NCBI GenBank assembly: GCA_002422315.1
Contig: DIUJ01000004.1
Location: 12,210 to 76,209, forward strand
Source: Bacteroidetes bacterium UBA6161
GTDB lineage: Bacteria > Bacteroidota > Bacteroidia > NS11-12g > UBA955
Reading direction: 5' to 3'
Length of the DNA: 64,000 bases
A program made the translations under genes and the position numbers. This document shows positions 54,490 to 63,743 of this stretch, one piece after another. Under the pieces are notes generated by a model. It did not search any database, was not told the DNA's origin, and saw only the letters and a program-made list of their open reading frames with translations. Each line of letters starts with the position of its first letter. The first letter of the stretch is position 1.

Positions 54490-54858
54490 CTATTTATCGC
54501 TGTGTACCACTATTACTTTGTCGTGTAATTTCAAATAACCATACTCATAGCAGAAATTGTATTTATTTTCTGTTTTGGTAATGTATTGGTGCGTAAAAAA
54601 CTCGAAATTAAAGCCTTGTTCTGCTAATACATGAAGAGACACCGTGGCTTTCCCTCCCGACTTATCTGCTAAAGTTTTTAATAAATCTCTATTTTTCCTA
54701 AGTATAAGATTTATTTCTTTTACCTTAGGGGGAAGCACTTTTTTTGTTTTATTGTTGTAATTTGACCTACAATAATCATCACAAAATTTCTTATCTATTC
54801 TACCATTCAATGACTTTTGACAAGACAAACAAAATTTGGTTTCTTCTGACTCTGGCAT
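54490..54858 (-). CDS. Small zinc-ribbon-like protein, unknown function
   Basis: 122 residues from ATG 54858 (MPESEETKF); the upstream TTG at 54900 is ignored. The N terminus has KFCLSCQKSLNGRIDKKFCDDYCRSNYNNKTKK, four cysteines in a C-x2-C...C-x3-C pattern that resembles a treble-clef or zinc-ribbon knuckle. The C-terminal half is alpha/beta, with a closing KLHDKVIVVHSDK. No family name is given with confidence. It lies between tsaD and the C-terminal processing protease gene on the minus strand, 68 nt downstream of the latter. Confidence 0.75.
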   Translation of the reverse strand: MPESEETKFCLSCQKSLNGRIDKKFCDDYCRSNYNNKTKKVLPPKVKEINLILRKNRDLLKTLADKSGGKATVSLHVLAEQGFNFEFFTHQYITKTENKYNFCYEYGYLKLHDKVIVVHSDK

Positions 54859-54926
54859 AGTGCGAATATTTACTACGAATATATAGTATTCCGCATACAA
54901 TGTAAAATTATTTACTTAAATTTTAA

Positions 54927-57026
54927 TTAAAAACCATCTAATATCTCCAAGGTTTCCTTCAAGTACACATCTTTTTTTATACCGTTTAACCAATCGTTTT
55001 TAATTTTAATTTTAGCAGTATCGCCTTGCATTGCCCTTAAATCAGATTTTAATACCTCTGCTTGAATCTCTAAAGATTTTGCTTTAAATTGGTCTTCAAA
55101 AAGTTTAGATTCTTTTTCCCATTGCACCTGCATGGCTTTGTATGCTTCATATTGCAAGGGGTAATCTGTTTTTTTACGTTGGATTTCTATCCTTTTTTTA
55201 TCTTTTTCTATCAGTTCAAAGACCTCATTTTTTGCTTTTCTTTTTTCAAACTTTTTAACCGCTTTTTCAATTTTACCTTTATGCGATTCTATATCCATTT
55301 GCAGAGGCAGAGGAGTTATTTCGTTCCATTTCAGAGGATAATCTTCGCTCCTTTCGCCTACTTCTGCAGAGGCAAAACGTTCGGGCATAATAATATCTGG
55401 CACAACTCCTTGCAATTGAGTAGTTCCGCCATTTACTCTATAAAATTTTTGAATCGTAACTTTTACTGAGCCTAAGCCTTGGTTTGTATTGGCAAATCTA
55501 TCTAAATCCAAAAAGCGCTGAACGGTTCCTTTGCCAAATGTTTGGTCGTTGGTTCCTATAATTAATGCACGGTCGTAGTCTTGCAGAGCTGCGGCTAATA
55601 TCTCTGATGCAGATGCAGAATATTTATTTACTAGAATTACTAGCGGACCAGTATAGATAATTTTTCTTTCTCTACTAATTAGGATATCGGGTCTACTATC
55701 GCGGTACTTTGCTTGAACTATAGGTTTAGCCCCTACAAAAAGACCTGCCATATCTACCACATCTTGCAAGGATCCCCCTCCGTTGTTTCTAAGGTCTAAA
55801 ACCAATCCGTCAATGTTTTCTTTCATTAGTTTTTGCACCTCATCTTTCACATCTTTAGAACAGGTTCTTCCTCCACGGCCATTCATGTCGGTATAAAACT
55901 GAGGCAAGTAAATATACCCTACCTTATCTTTTCCATTCTTCAACAAGGCTGACTTGGCATATCCTTCCTCCATAATTACCACATCCCTAACAATAGGAAT
56001 TTCTTTAATGCTACCATCAGGCTTTCTTACGGTAAGTACTACCGTAGTTCCTTTTTTACCACGCACAAGCTGCACTGCATCGCTTAGTTCCATGTTGCGC
56101 ACATCTACCGACTGCGAATCCTTTTGCGCTACTTTTATGATAATATCGCCTTCTTTTAGCTCCCCTTGTAAATAACTTGGACTACCGGGAACAACCATTT
56201 CTACTTTTATCTCTCCATCACGCTCGCTTAGCTGTGCTCCAATTCCTTCTAGTCTACCCGACATTCTTATGTCAAAATCCTCCTTCTCTTTGGGCGGATA
56301 ATAACTTGTATGTGGGTCAAAACTTTCAGTTAAACAGTTCAAATACATATCCATGTGTTTGCTTCTGTCAAACTTCTTTAGTCTTGTTGTCCAATTACGT
56401 TGCATTTTCAGAACCTCTTCTCTAGCTTGTTGCTCTAGGCTATCCAATGGTTTTACTTTAAATTCCTTGTCGCCTCTTTCTACTGCTTGTTCTTGTTGTT
56501 TTACTTTAGCATAGTATTTTTCCAAAGCCGCATATTTCAAGTATTTTCGCCACTCTTCTTTTAATTCTTTCCCACTCTTTGCATAATTTCGCTTTTCTTC
56601 ATCGTATATATAAGTCTCACTTACATTATAGTCAAAAGGGCTTGCCAATATTTCTTCAAATACTTTTTCAATATCTACCAAGCGTTTGTCAAAAGTTGTA
56701 GAAACCAAATCAAAAAACTCAAAACTATTTTGCTGGGACTGTTCGTCTATTTGGTATTTATATTGCTCAAACTTGTCGTAGTCTTCTTGCAAAAAATATC
56801 TTTTGCTTCTATCCAAGCGCTTAAGGTATAGGTCATAAACCCTGAGCGAAAAGGTATCGTCTATCTGAATAGGGTCGTAATGAGTAGCTGCGAGGGTTTG
56901 TAAAATTATCCCAGGCAATTCTGTAGGTGTTTTTTTGTTTTTACTAAAACAAAAACTTAAAAAAAAGAGGGACACAGGTAGTACTAACCAAATCCAGAAA
57001 TATTTTTTTACCATGATTTTTTTCAT
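54927..57026 (-). CDS. C-terminal processing (tail-specific) protease, S41 family
   Basis: A periplasmic serine protease of about 699 residues. The start is ATG 57026 or 57014 (MVKKYFWIWLVLPVSLFFLSFCFSKN, signal or lipoprotein-like). An N-terminal helical TSP domain precedes a PDZ domain (VVPGSPSYLQGELKEGDIIIKVAQKD). The S41 domain has LRNNGGGSLQDVVDMAGLF, the Ser in VNKYSASASEILAAALQDYDRALIIG, and the Lys in FGKGTVQ, a Ser/Lys dyad. The C-terminal DUF3340-like coiled region is Lys/Glu-rich. This is the Prc type that degrades or trims exported proteins from the C terminus. Monocistronic as far as can be seen. Confidence 0.92.
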   Translation of the reverse strand: MKKIMVKKYFWIWLVLPVSLFFLSFCFSKNKKTPTELPGIILQTLAATHYDPIQIDDTFSLRVYDLYLKRLDRSKRYFLQEDYDKFEQYKYQIDEQSQQNSFEFFDLVSTTFDKRLVDIEKVFEEILASPFDYNVSETYIYDEEKRNYAKSGKELKEEWRKYLKYAALEKYYAKVKQQEQAVERGDKEFKVKPLDSLEQQAREEVLKMQRNWTTRLKKFDRSKHMDMYLNCLTESFDPHTSYYPPKEKEDFDIRMSGRLEGIGAQLSERDGEIKVEMVVPGSPSYLQGELKEGDIIIKVAQKDSQSVDVRNMELSDAVQLVRGKKGTTVVLTVRKPDGSIKEIPIVRDVVIMEEGYAKSALLKNGKDKVGYIYLPQFYTDMNGRGGRTCSKDVKDEVQKLMKENIDGLVLDLRNNGGGSLQDVVDMAGLFVGAKPIVQAKYRDSRPDILISRERKIIYTGPLVILVNKYSASASEILAAALQDYDRALIIGTNDQTFGKGTVQRFLDLDRFANTNQGLGSVKVTIQKFYRVNGGTTQLQGVVPDIIMPERFASAEVGERSEDYPLKWNEITPLPLQMDIESHKGKIEKAVKKFEKRKAKNEVFELIEKDKKRIEIQRKKTDYPLQYEAYKAMQVQWEKESKLFEDQFKAKSLEIQAEVLKSDLRAMQGDTAKIKIKNDWLNGIKKDVYLKETLEILDGF

Positions 57027-57167
57027 ACCGAAGTAAGTTGCTGCAAGTATAACGCATTGTTGTGAAAATATTGTGCCAATTTGGTTAAAGTCTGACAAAT
57101 CTCAAAAAGACATAGTCCAAAAAAAATCAGAATAACATTTGTTAGATAATATAGGACAATAATCAAC

Positions 57168-57350
57168 ATCGAAGGGAATGCCATCCTGAGGCAGTTTATA
57201 CTGAGGTCCTCGAAGTAAGGGATGTCATCCTGAGGTTCTCGAAGGACGACATTCCTTTTTCACTTAATTTTTTTTACAATACAGCCCAATTGTCTCCTTC
57301 GATACAACAGCCGCTATCGCAGCCGTCACTCAGGATGACAATTGGGAAAG
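57168..57350. repeat. Dispersed palindrome-rich repeat element
   Basis: In the 346-nt gap before the C-terminal processing protease gene. CATCCTGAGG occurs at 57182-57191 and 57226-57235 (the second within GTCATCCTGAGG), and a related CTCAGGATGAC at 57330-57340 runs inverted. GGAATG (57175-57180) and CATTCC (57250-57255) are inverted. CCCAATTGTC (57285-57294) and GACAATTGGG (57337-57346) form a 10-bp stem. The composition is GC-richer than the flanks. This looks like a non-coding interspersed repeat; there is no transposase. Confidence 0.65.
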
Positions 57351-57372
57351 GGAATAGCTTTACAAGCTACTC

Positions 57373-58620
57373 TTATTCCGCTAACAAAACACCACTTTCA
57401 ATAGTATTATCTCCTCTGAGGATTGTGTAGTAATAAATCCCTGGACTTAGGTTTGTTTCCAACAGGTTTTGTTTTTCAAACAAATGAAATTGTCTTATTT
57501 TTTTTCCAAATGCATTGCTAAGTGTAAAAACAGAACTATTGTAAGAGGTTATTTCTTGGTCTATATAGTGCAGGTTTTGGTGGTGAGGATTGGGAAATAT
57601 TTGTGTAGTATGTGTTTTTCTGATATCCTCCGAGGTATATACTAGTATCGTTTTTAAATGTATCGAACTCCCATCTATATCGGTTTGGCTCAACTTATAA
57701 CACAAGGTTCTTTCTTGCACATTACTTTCTACAAATTTATATTCAGACAAGGTATAGGAAATATTCTTCCCTTCTACTGTTGCAATCGATTCAAAATTCA
57801 TACAATCCGTTGATTTTTCTACCGTGTAAAAACTATTGTTGTATTCCATTGCGGTTTCCCATTCCAAAAGCACTTCATTGCTAGAGGTAAAAGTGCCCCT
57901 GAAATCCAAAAAAGTAACAGGCAAAACCACCATACAACTAGGGGGTAAAAAAACAGTATTGGAATCCATAAGTATGGCCCCTGATATCGTAAAAGCCCTT
58001 CCTTCTATGTCTGTTGCCAGTCCTAGGTCCAATTCCCCATCTACTATCAGCGTACCTTTAAAAACAGAACTGTCTCCAGAACCAAAAGCACCTGTTACAC
58101 TCCAATAAACATTGCAAGCAGAAGCCCCATTGAGCAAAACTACCTGAGAAAAAGCAGTGGTAGCAAAAGCACCTCCTATTTTAAAAACAAAAACCGCACT
58201 AGGGTCGTTTTGTGCATCTAAAAAAAGAGTATCTACAAGTGTGGCTGCCGCTCCCATACAATATACACCTTCTGTCAATGTCTGCGAATTTCCCATCGTT
58301 GTGCCTATTGTAGAATCGCAAGTAAGCGACAAAATATTGTTGTATGCGGCATTTATATCTAAATTTACAATAGAACTTAGCGAATCTGCATAATGGGTTG
58401 TCCCATTTATAATTCCGGGCGGAAACCCAAGAACCGAACCCGTACTATAACCCAAATCGCCTGCTATTACAGTGTAGCCAATATTTGTAATTGCTCCTAC
58501 TCCAGCAAACACACTAAAAGAGTTTGCCGATTGCAAATCAATGGCTTGCGCCCTACTGTAATCAAAAGAAAAAACCAAACATAGCACCATTAGAATTGTA
58601 GGTATTTTTTTAATATCCAT
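57373..58620 (-). CDS. T9SS-secreted ice-binding-like protein (DUF3494)
   Basis: 415 residues with a signal peptide (MDIKKIPTILMVLCLVFSFDYSRAQ). Residues about 26-232 are a DUF3494 ice-binding domain: SFSVFAGVGAITNIGYTVIAGDLGYSTGSVLGFPPG, AAYNNILSLTCDSTIGTTMGNSQTLTEGVYCMG, DPSAVFVFKIGGAFATTAFSQVVLLNGASACNVYWSVTGAFGSGDSSVFKGTLIVDGELDLGLATDIEGRAF. The short linker VLPVTFLDFRG and a T9SS type A domain (IFPNPHHQNLHYID ... NLSPGIYYYTIL) follow. The domain binds ice in cold-adapted microbes but also occurs as an adhesin in others. A related T9SS gene lies next upstream. Confidence 0.9.
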   Translation of the reverse strand: MDIKKIPTILMVLCLVFSFDYSRAQAIDLQSANSFSVFAGVGAITNIGYTVIAGDLGYSTGSVLGFPPGIINGTTHYADSLSSIVNLDINAAYNNILSLTCDSTIGTTMGNSQTLTEGVYCMGAAATLVDTLFLDAQNDPSAVFVFKIGGAFATTAFSQVVLLNGASACNVYWSVTGAFGSGDSSVFKGTLIVDGELDLGLATDIEGRAFTISGAILMDSNTVFLPPSCMVVLPVTFLDFRGTFTSSNEVLLEWETAMEYNNSFYTVEKSTDCMNFESIATVEGKNISYTLSEYKFVESNVQERTLCYKLSQTDIDGSSIHLKTILVYTSEDIRKTHTTQIFPNPHHQNLHYIDQEITSYNSSVFTLSNAFGKKIRQFHLFEKQNLLETNLSPGIYYYTILRGDNTIESGVLLAE

Positions 58621-58859
58621 AAGAATTTTTTATACTACAAATGTCCCCTTATGCTTCTGATTCCATGTTATAGTATTAAAATTCTTAGTTATATAATATG
58701 CAACTAAACATTAAAAATATTGTTTTCTTCCACTTTAGCAAGAAACAAGGTCGGAAAAGAGGCTTAGGAATAATCTTATATAAAGACTTATTAGATAGCA
58801 CTTTATTCATATTCTTTACTTCTCATACCATACAAAAGACTTTATATAGATTATGGTAA

Positions 58860-61800
58860 TTATTCTTTAACAACCTTTATTAAGCGTATCCCAAAAATTG
58901 TTTCAATTTTTAGAAAATAGACACCTTCTGATATGTTTTGTAAATCTAAAACAAACTCATTGCTTCCGTTTAACTTCAAATAACTTTCAGGGATTACAAC
59001 TTGTCCAATACTACTTAAAAGAGAATACTTTATTTGTGTTAAGCCCGGAAAATGAATGATAAGATTAGAACAAACAGGGTTTGGAAAGATATGAGGAAAT
59101 GATAATTGTTCGGTTTCACCCAAAAATAAAGAAGCTATTTTACTGTAATTTACCTCCCCATTTAAATCTACTTGTTTAATCCTATAAAATGTATTTCCAT
59201 AGGTAGGATTAAAATCCTTAGAAATATAGCTTCGAGGGGAATAACTGAATCCAGCAGCCTTTTGAATATCCAGTTCTTCCCATGTTACAGTTGTTTCAGA
59301 CTTCTCAACAACATAAAAATCTGAATTTGTCTCACTTACAGTAGACCAATTTATCAAAACTACTTTCTTTTCTTTATCGTATTGCAAGAATACTTCCTCC
59401 CATACTACGGGAAGCAACTGTACATCGTCACCTATTGCAAATGGAGAAAAAGTCCCTTTATATTCTGTATAAACTAAGGTAGTTACCCCAGCATTTTGTG
59501 AAACACTAGGTGTTCGTGATTGTAAATTCCAACTTAATGAACTGTGGTGATACAATCGAAATCGTGAAGATGCAATACTGCCTTTTAGTTGACTATTTGA
59601 CCAAGAAAAAGCAAAATCTACCCCATTTCCTGCATTCGCTGAAGCGTTTGTTAATTTATTGATATCCCATGTTAAGTTTACCCTATTGGGAGAAACCCTT
59701 CGAGTACCATTTCTTGTTCCATCTTCTGTTACCTCCTCAAAAACCAAAACTGCAAAATCATCAGGGGTACCAGTATTGTTGGTTATAGTTACTGGATTGT
59801 AATTTGATGCGTCTGGCCCAACAGGAAAAGTAATTGCAGTTGTGCTAACATTTGTTTGTAAACGACCACTCCCATCTGTGATTACAAAGGATGAAGAAGA
59901 GCCTCCTGAAAAAGCATTTGCAGTTAATGAGTTACTACCTAAAATAACTTTGCCGGAAGTTAATGTGAGTGTACCATTAATTATTTTACTATTATTTAAA
60001 GTCAACAGTGTACTGTTATGTTGTATAGTTACATTTAATGGACCATTACTCGCTGGCCACTCTTTGTCTGTAACAGTGTATGCGGCAGAAACATTATAAA
60101 CCAAACTTGCACTTGTCCCAAAAGACAAGGCCGCACTTAGCGAAGCATTAGGGTTCATTGTCAAAATCCCGTTTACTGTTGTAGTGGCGGAGCGCGTGAG
60201 TGCCCCATTCAAAGTCAAATGATGAAAAATAGATGCAGATCCTGCTATTGTGCCGCTCCCTGCAAAAATCAGCGTACCCGTTCCTGCGGTAAAAGTACCG
60301 TTGTTTGTAAACGTACCTCCCGAAGCAACCGTAAGTTGTGAAGTTCCAGACACGGTAAGTGTGCCACCAGAAGCAATGGTAAGTTGTGCAACACTCGCGT
60401 TTGTATTGAGTGTAACCGTAGTACCCGAAGGAATGGTAACGGAAGAAGTACTATTGGGAACTCCACCGCACCAATTTGAAGCGGTATTCCAATCGCCAGC
60501 GCTTCCGCCTACCCAAGTATGTGTGGCCTTAAATGTAACGGTAACGGCTGTTCTACTCACACTTTCACACCCAGAAATAGTTTGTGAAACATAATAGGTT
60601 GTATTGTCTGCCAAAGCAGTAGAAGAGGACAAGGATGCACCACCACTTGAAGCTGCATACCATTGAATGCCCGAACCTGTTGCGGCTAGATTCGCAATCG
60701 TAGCACCCGCACAAAAAGACTGCGCAGCAGAGGCGGTAGGCGCTGAAACTGTACCGCAAGGCTTGATCGAAATATCGTCGATAGCCATGCCATCATCACT
60801 ACCAGAGACATTAAAATCTGTCCAACGAATCCAAAATGACGCCCCGTTTGCAATATTCAGCCCTGAGATTACATCTGTTATGTTTGCACTGTGTTGGATG
60901 GATCCACTTCCTGTTGCTACTTGTCCTGGATTCGCGTAATCTAAGGTGTTTACATCTATCCATGTTCCCGTTGACAATGAAGTTGCATTTAAGCTGTATT
61001 GAAAATCTAACTGATCAGAACGATTTGCTGAACCTACCCTCCATGTTTCTCCAGTATAAGAAATAAATAGATTATGAATAGCTGCGCCTGTGTTATTGGT
61101 TAGTTTGGCACCAATTGTTGGAATTACATTAGTAGATTGCAGACCACCTAAAGCCCTGTCCGATCCCGATCCAATACCAAAACTGTATGTATCTCCCGCA
61201 TTATCAGATCCTGTACCTGCTGTATACGTAGAATTTGCACTTGAGCCCGTTTCAATAAAATACCATCCCATTGGCATTGTTGAGGATGTGCCGGAATTTG
61301 CAAGACCGTCAAAATTCTCTGTTGCGGCAGTTCCCAATGCGGTTAATAAGATTGCATTATTGAGGGTTGCATAGCCGGTACTGATAGTAGACCAATCAGA
61401 ATTTCCACCCGCATTAACGGCTCTGACTCTAAAATAATAGGTAGTGCCTTCACTAAGACCTGTAAAAGTATGGTTTGTGGTATTGGAGGCAATATTGGAT
61501 TGGGTTTGCAGGGTTGAGGCAAAGGTACTGGAAGTGGAAAGCGCAACTTCATAGGTAAACGAGGCGCTACCACCACCTGTGGCGGCTGTCCAGTTGGCGG
61601 TGATGGCAGTTGTTGTAGCTCCTGAACCAGCGCCAATAGTAGGCGCATTGTGCAAGGTAGTAAAGGTGCCATCTGAGGAATAGGCCGTACCGGGGGTATT
61701 GCTCGCAAAGCCTGCGAAATAATACAATGTATTGGGAGACAAGCCAGTACGCGAATGGGAAAATGCGCCCACAGCGGTACCTCCTTCTGTAGCGAGATTG

Positions 61801-62948
61801 CCCCTTGGGGTAGCCGTATTAGCAAAAACAGTTCCTCGAGACGAAATTGAAGAGCCCCCATCGGACGTGATGGTTGCTCCTAAAGTGGCACTTGTTGGAG
61901 TAATATTACTAACCGTTGGAGTTGTGAGTATAGGAACAGTAGGGGCATTGGTAGGAGTACCTTGCACCATATTGCTTTCTGTTCCACTACCCACACTGTT
62001 TATAGCCCTGATCTTGACATCATAGGGGGTATTGTTCGTCAAACTCGAAATCACAATAGGGCTTGTTGTAGAAGGAGTTGAAAGTGTAGTGTAAGAACTA
62101 CCATTATCTGTAGAATAAGCATAGTTTGTTATTGCCGCTCCCCCATTGCTTGTTGGTGCTGTAAAGGCAACCGACAATTGCCCATTGCCAGGAGTGATTG
62201 TCGTGATAGTTGGGGCGCTGGGTGCTGAAGCTGTAGAAGTTACTAAAATATTATCTAATTGCCATTTTGGTCTATTTCCCGAACCTCCAGTTTGACCATT
62301 ATTCCATACATAAAACCTGAGAACAACAGTACTTTGATTATTTATAGCTGAAGGTAAAGCTATTGATGATAAAGAACCAGATTCGGCAGTATTGTTATTA
62401 AAAATTCTTGGAATAGTATACCCCGCAATATCTGTAAAATTAGAGCCCCCGTCTATGCTATATTGAACTTTTAAATCAGAGCTTCTCGGTGTGGCATTTA
62501 CGGTATTTGTAATCTTCACCCAATCAAGTGATAAATTACCAGCATTTCTTCCTGAAAAATTCAAAAGCAAATCAGTTGCTCCTGAATTAGTTCCAGTCGC
62601 AAGTATAATTAATGATTGTGTGCCTTTTTGAACTCCCCCACTTGTGCCAGACGCAAATACTGTTCCTGCATTTACTACTGAACCTGTTGCTGTTGCTGCA
62701 ACTTTCCAATTACTTGCACCACTTCCAGAGGCATAATTATTCGTCCAATTTGCCATATCCGCAAAATTTTGAGAATAATTTCCCGATGACATATTGAAGT
62801 ATGTCTGTCCCCACACATCCCCTGCACACACAAAAGTTAACAAAGCGAGAGAAACAAGGTTTTTACACCTTAGGAAGGTCTTATATAAATTTTCTAATTG
62901 AGCGCGTGTTTTTTTTTGATTTCGGTTATGTAAAAATGAGTCTATCAT
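58860..62948 (-). CDS. Large T9SS-secreted fibronectin-type-III protein
   Basis: 1362 residues from ATG 62948; the frame continues upstream into the YkuK-like gene and that part is ignored. The signal region ends near WGQ (about 48). Domains in order: an N-terminal jelly-roll-like domain; FN3 (SAPTITTITPGNGQLSVAFTAPTSNGG ... YDVKIRAINSVGSG); a repeat with SATLGATITSDGG; another FN3 (AITANWTAATGGG ... YYFRVRAVNAGGNSDWS); a second jelly-roll-like domain; an Ig-like stretch (QSFCAGATIANLAATGSGIQWYAAS); a G8-like or beta-helix region; and a type A sorting domain ending GIRLIKVVKE. Likely a surface adhesin or scaffold; no catalytic motif is seen. The middle (about 59.9-62.0 kb) is GC-richer than its surroundings. 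Confidence 0.88.
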   Translation of the reverse strand: MIDSFLHNRNQKKTRAQLENLYKTFLRCKNLVSLALLTFVCAGDVWGQTYFNMSSGNYSQNFADMANWTNNYASGSGASNWKVAATATGSVVNAGTVFASGTSGGVQKGTQSLIILATGTNSGATDLLLNFSGRNAGNLSLDWVKITNTVNATPRSSDLKVQYSIDGGSNFTDIAGYTIPRIFNNNTAESGSLSSIALPSAINNQSTVVLRFYVWNNGQTGGSGNRPKWQLDNILVTSTASAPSAPTITTITPGNGQLSVAFTAPTSNGGAAITNYAYSTDNGSSYTTLSTPSTTSPIVISSLTNNTPYDVKIRAINSVGSGTESNMVQGTPTNAPTVPILTTPTVSNITPTSATLGATITSDGGSSISSRGTVFANTATPRGNLATEGGTAVGAFSHSRTGLSPNTLYYFAGFASNTPGTAYSSDGTFTTLHNAPTIGAGSGATTTAITANWTAATGGGSASFTYEVALSTSSTFASTLQTQSNIASNTTNHTFTGLSEGTTYYFRVRAVNAGGNSDWSTISTGYATLNNAILLTALGTAATENFDGLANSGTSSTMPMGWYFIETGSSANSTYTAGTGSDNAGDTYSFGIGSGSDRALGGLQSTNVIPTIGAKLTNNTGAAIHNLFISYTGETWRVGSANRSDQLDFQYSLNATSLSTGTWIDVNTLDYANPGQVATGSGSIQHSANITDVISGLNIANGASFWIRWTDFNVSGSDDGMAIDDISIKPCGTVSAPTASAAQSFCAGATIANLAATGSGIQWYAASSGGASLSSSTALADNTTYYVSQTISGCESVSRTAVTVTFKATHTWVGGSAGDWNTASNWCGGVPNSTSSVTIPSGTTVTLNTNASVAQLTIASGGTLTVSGTSQLTVASGGTFTNNGTFTAGTGTLIFAGSGTIAGSASIFHHLTLNGALTRSATTTVNGILTMNPNASLSAALSFGTSASLVYNVSAAYTVTDKEWPASNGPLNVTIQHNSTLLTLNNSKIINGTLTLTSGKVILGSNSLTANAFSGGSSSSFVITDGSGRLQTNVSTTAITFPVGPDASNYNPVTITNNTGTPDDFAVLVFEEVTEDGTRNGTRRVSPNRVNLTWDINKLTNASANAGNGVDFAFSWSNSQLKGSIASSRFRLYHHSSLSWNLQSRTPSVSQNAGVTTLVYTEYKGTFSPFAIGDDVQLLPVVWEEVFLQYDKEKKVVLINWSTVSETNSDFYVVEKSETTVTWEELDIQKAAGFSYSPRSYISKDFNPTYGNTFYRIKQVDLNGEVNYSKIASLFLGETEQLSFPHIFPNPVCSNLIIHFPGLTQIKYSLLSSIGQVVIPESYLKLNGSNEFVLDLQNISEGVYFLKIETIFGIRLIKVVKE

Positions 62949-62970
62949 GATTTTATGGTTGTTATTTTTT

Positions 62971-63435
62971 TTAATGAAGTACATAATCTGCGCAGGAGGA
63001 TGCGGCGTGTGCATTGGGCTTAAATCTCGCTTTAAATCCCATAGCAGTTACATATCCTAGTGCTGCCCTAAAAACGGCATTGCTCTTATACAAAGGATCT
63101 GGATTAAGGTCTATATCTATATATTCTGCTACCGCAATGTGCTGTTCTTTGAGGTAAAAGGCCAAACGGACGCTTTCGTCAACCTCCATCCACAATCTAT
63201 CAAACGAATTTTTAATTCGTGGCACTTTATATTTATGATAAAGTACATGCCCTCCTTGGGTATTTTTGTGGATTACAATGGCAAGTGCATAATGTGTCCA
63301 TTCCCCAATATTTTGACTGTCGCAACCAATGTATATTCGATTGCCTACAGCTTCTTTTTCTTTTAAATAAGAAGCCAAATCAACAACTTGTGCATCTGAT
63401 AAACGCTTAAATATATACTTGGTATGGTGGAGCAT
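62971..63435 (-). CDS. YkuK-like (DUF458) RNase H-fold protein
   Basis: 154 residues from ATG 63435 (MLHHTKYIFKR). The alternative ATG at 63444 abuts the -7 box, so it would lie upstream of the transcription start. Features: NRIYIGCDSQNIG near residue 35 (the acidic strand of the RNase H fold), a mid-region ALAIVIHKNTQGGHVLYHKYK, YIDIDLNPDPLYKSNAVFRAALGYVTAMGFKARFKPNAHAASSCADYVLH at the C terminus, typical of DUF458. The biochemical role is unknown. It precedes the large FN3 gene by 22 nt on the same strand. Confidence 0.85.
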   Translation of the reverse strand: MLHHTKYIFKRLSDAQVVDLASYLKEKEAVGNRIYIGCDSQNIGEWTHYALAIVIHKNTQGGHVLYHKYKVPRIKNSFDRLWMEVDESVRLAFYLKEQHIAVAEYIDIDLNPDPLYKSNAVFRAALGYVTAMGFKARFKPNAHAASSCADYVLH

Positions 63436-63444
63436 ATTGTGCAT

Positions 63445-63452
63445 CAAACCTA
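63445..63452 (-). promoter_or_regulatory. Candidate -7 box of the YkuK-like gene
   Basis: TAGGTTTG on the minus strand is a perfect TAnnTTTG, ending 9 nt before ATG 63435. It decides that start over ATG 63444. No TTTG is seen at -33. Confidence 0.45.
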
Positions 63453-63580
63453 CCCGAAGTACATTAATATAATGTGAAATGGATTTGTCCTTTTTGCTAT
63501 GATTATATTAACTAGTTGCTTGATTAATGTTACCTGCCATTCTTTCCGCTTTCAACAAATTCAAAAAAGGCAAAAAAGGC

Positions 63581-63618
63581 AAAAAAAAACGAATACAACT
63601 TTATGATTGTATTCGTTT
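63581..63618 (-). terminator. Rho-independent terminator of the partial T9SS gene
   Basis: AAACGAATACAA (63587-63598) and TTGTATTCGTTT (63607-63618) form a perfect 12-bp stem with an 8-nt loop. On the minus strand it is followed by a U run (63581-63589). Beside it, AAAAAAGGC is tandemly repeated at about 63563-63582. Confidence 0.85.
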
Positions 63619-63743
63619 TATAATAAAAAAGGACTGTATGATACTTAAGTTCCCTTTATTACTTTCTATTTATACTAAAGTGCTAGAAACAAAAGGAAAG
63701 TTACAGATGGACTTGAGCTATCTTATTTTCATAAGATTTACCA

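Noticed and set aside
58740..58860. Inverted TATATAAAG/CTTTATATA as terminator of the FN3 gene
   Set aside because: The arms are short, AT-only and about 60 nt apart, with no U run in the right place.
60250..62025. Several long plus-strand frames opposite the FN3 gene
   Set aside because: They are antisense shadows caused by the GC-rich Thr/Ala/Ser repeats; no start context, domain or neighbours support them.
62949..63014. 22-codon extension of the FN3 gene
   Set aside because: It overlaps the YkuK-like gene; the ATG at 62948 gives a reasonable exported protein start.
63562..63590. AAAAAAGGC tandem units as a CRISPR or satellite start
   Set aside because: Only two or three 9-bp units beside a terminator U run; a simple A-rich slippage tract.
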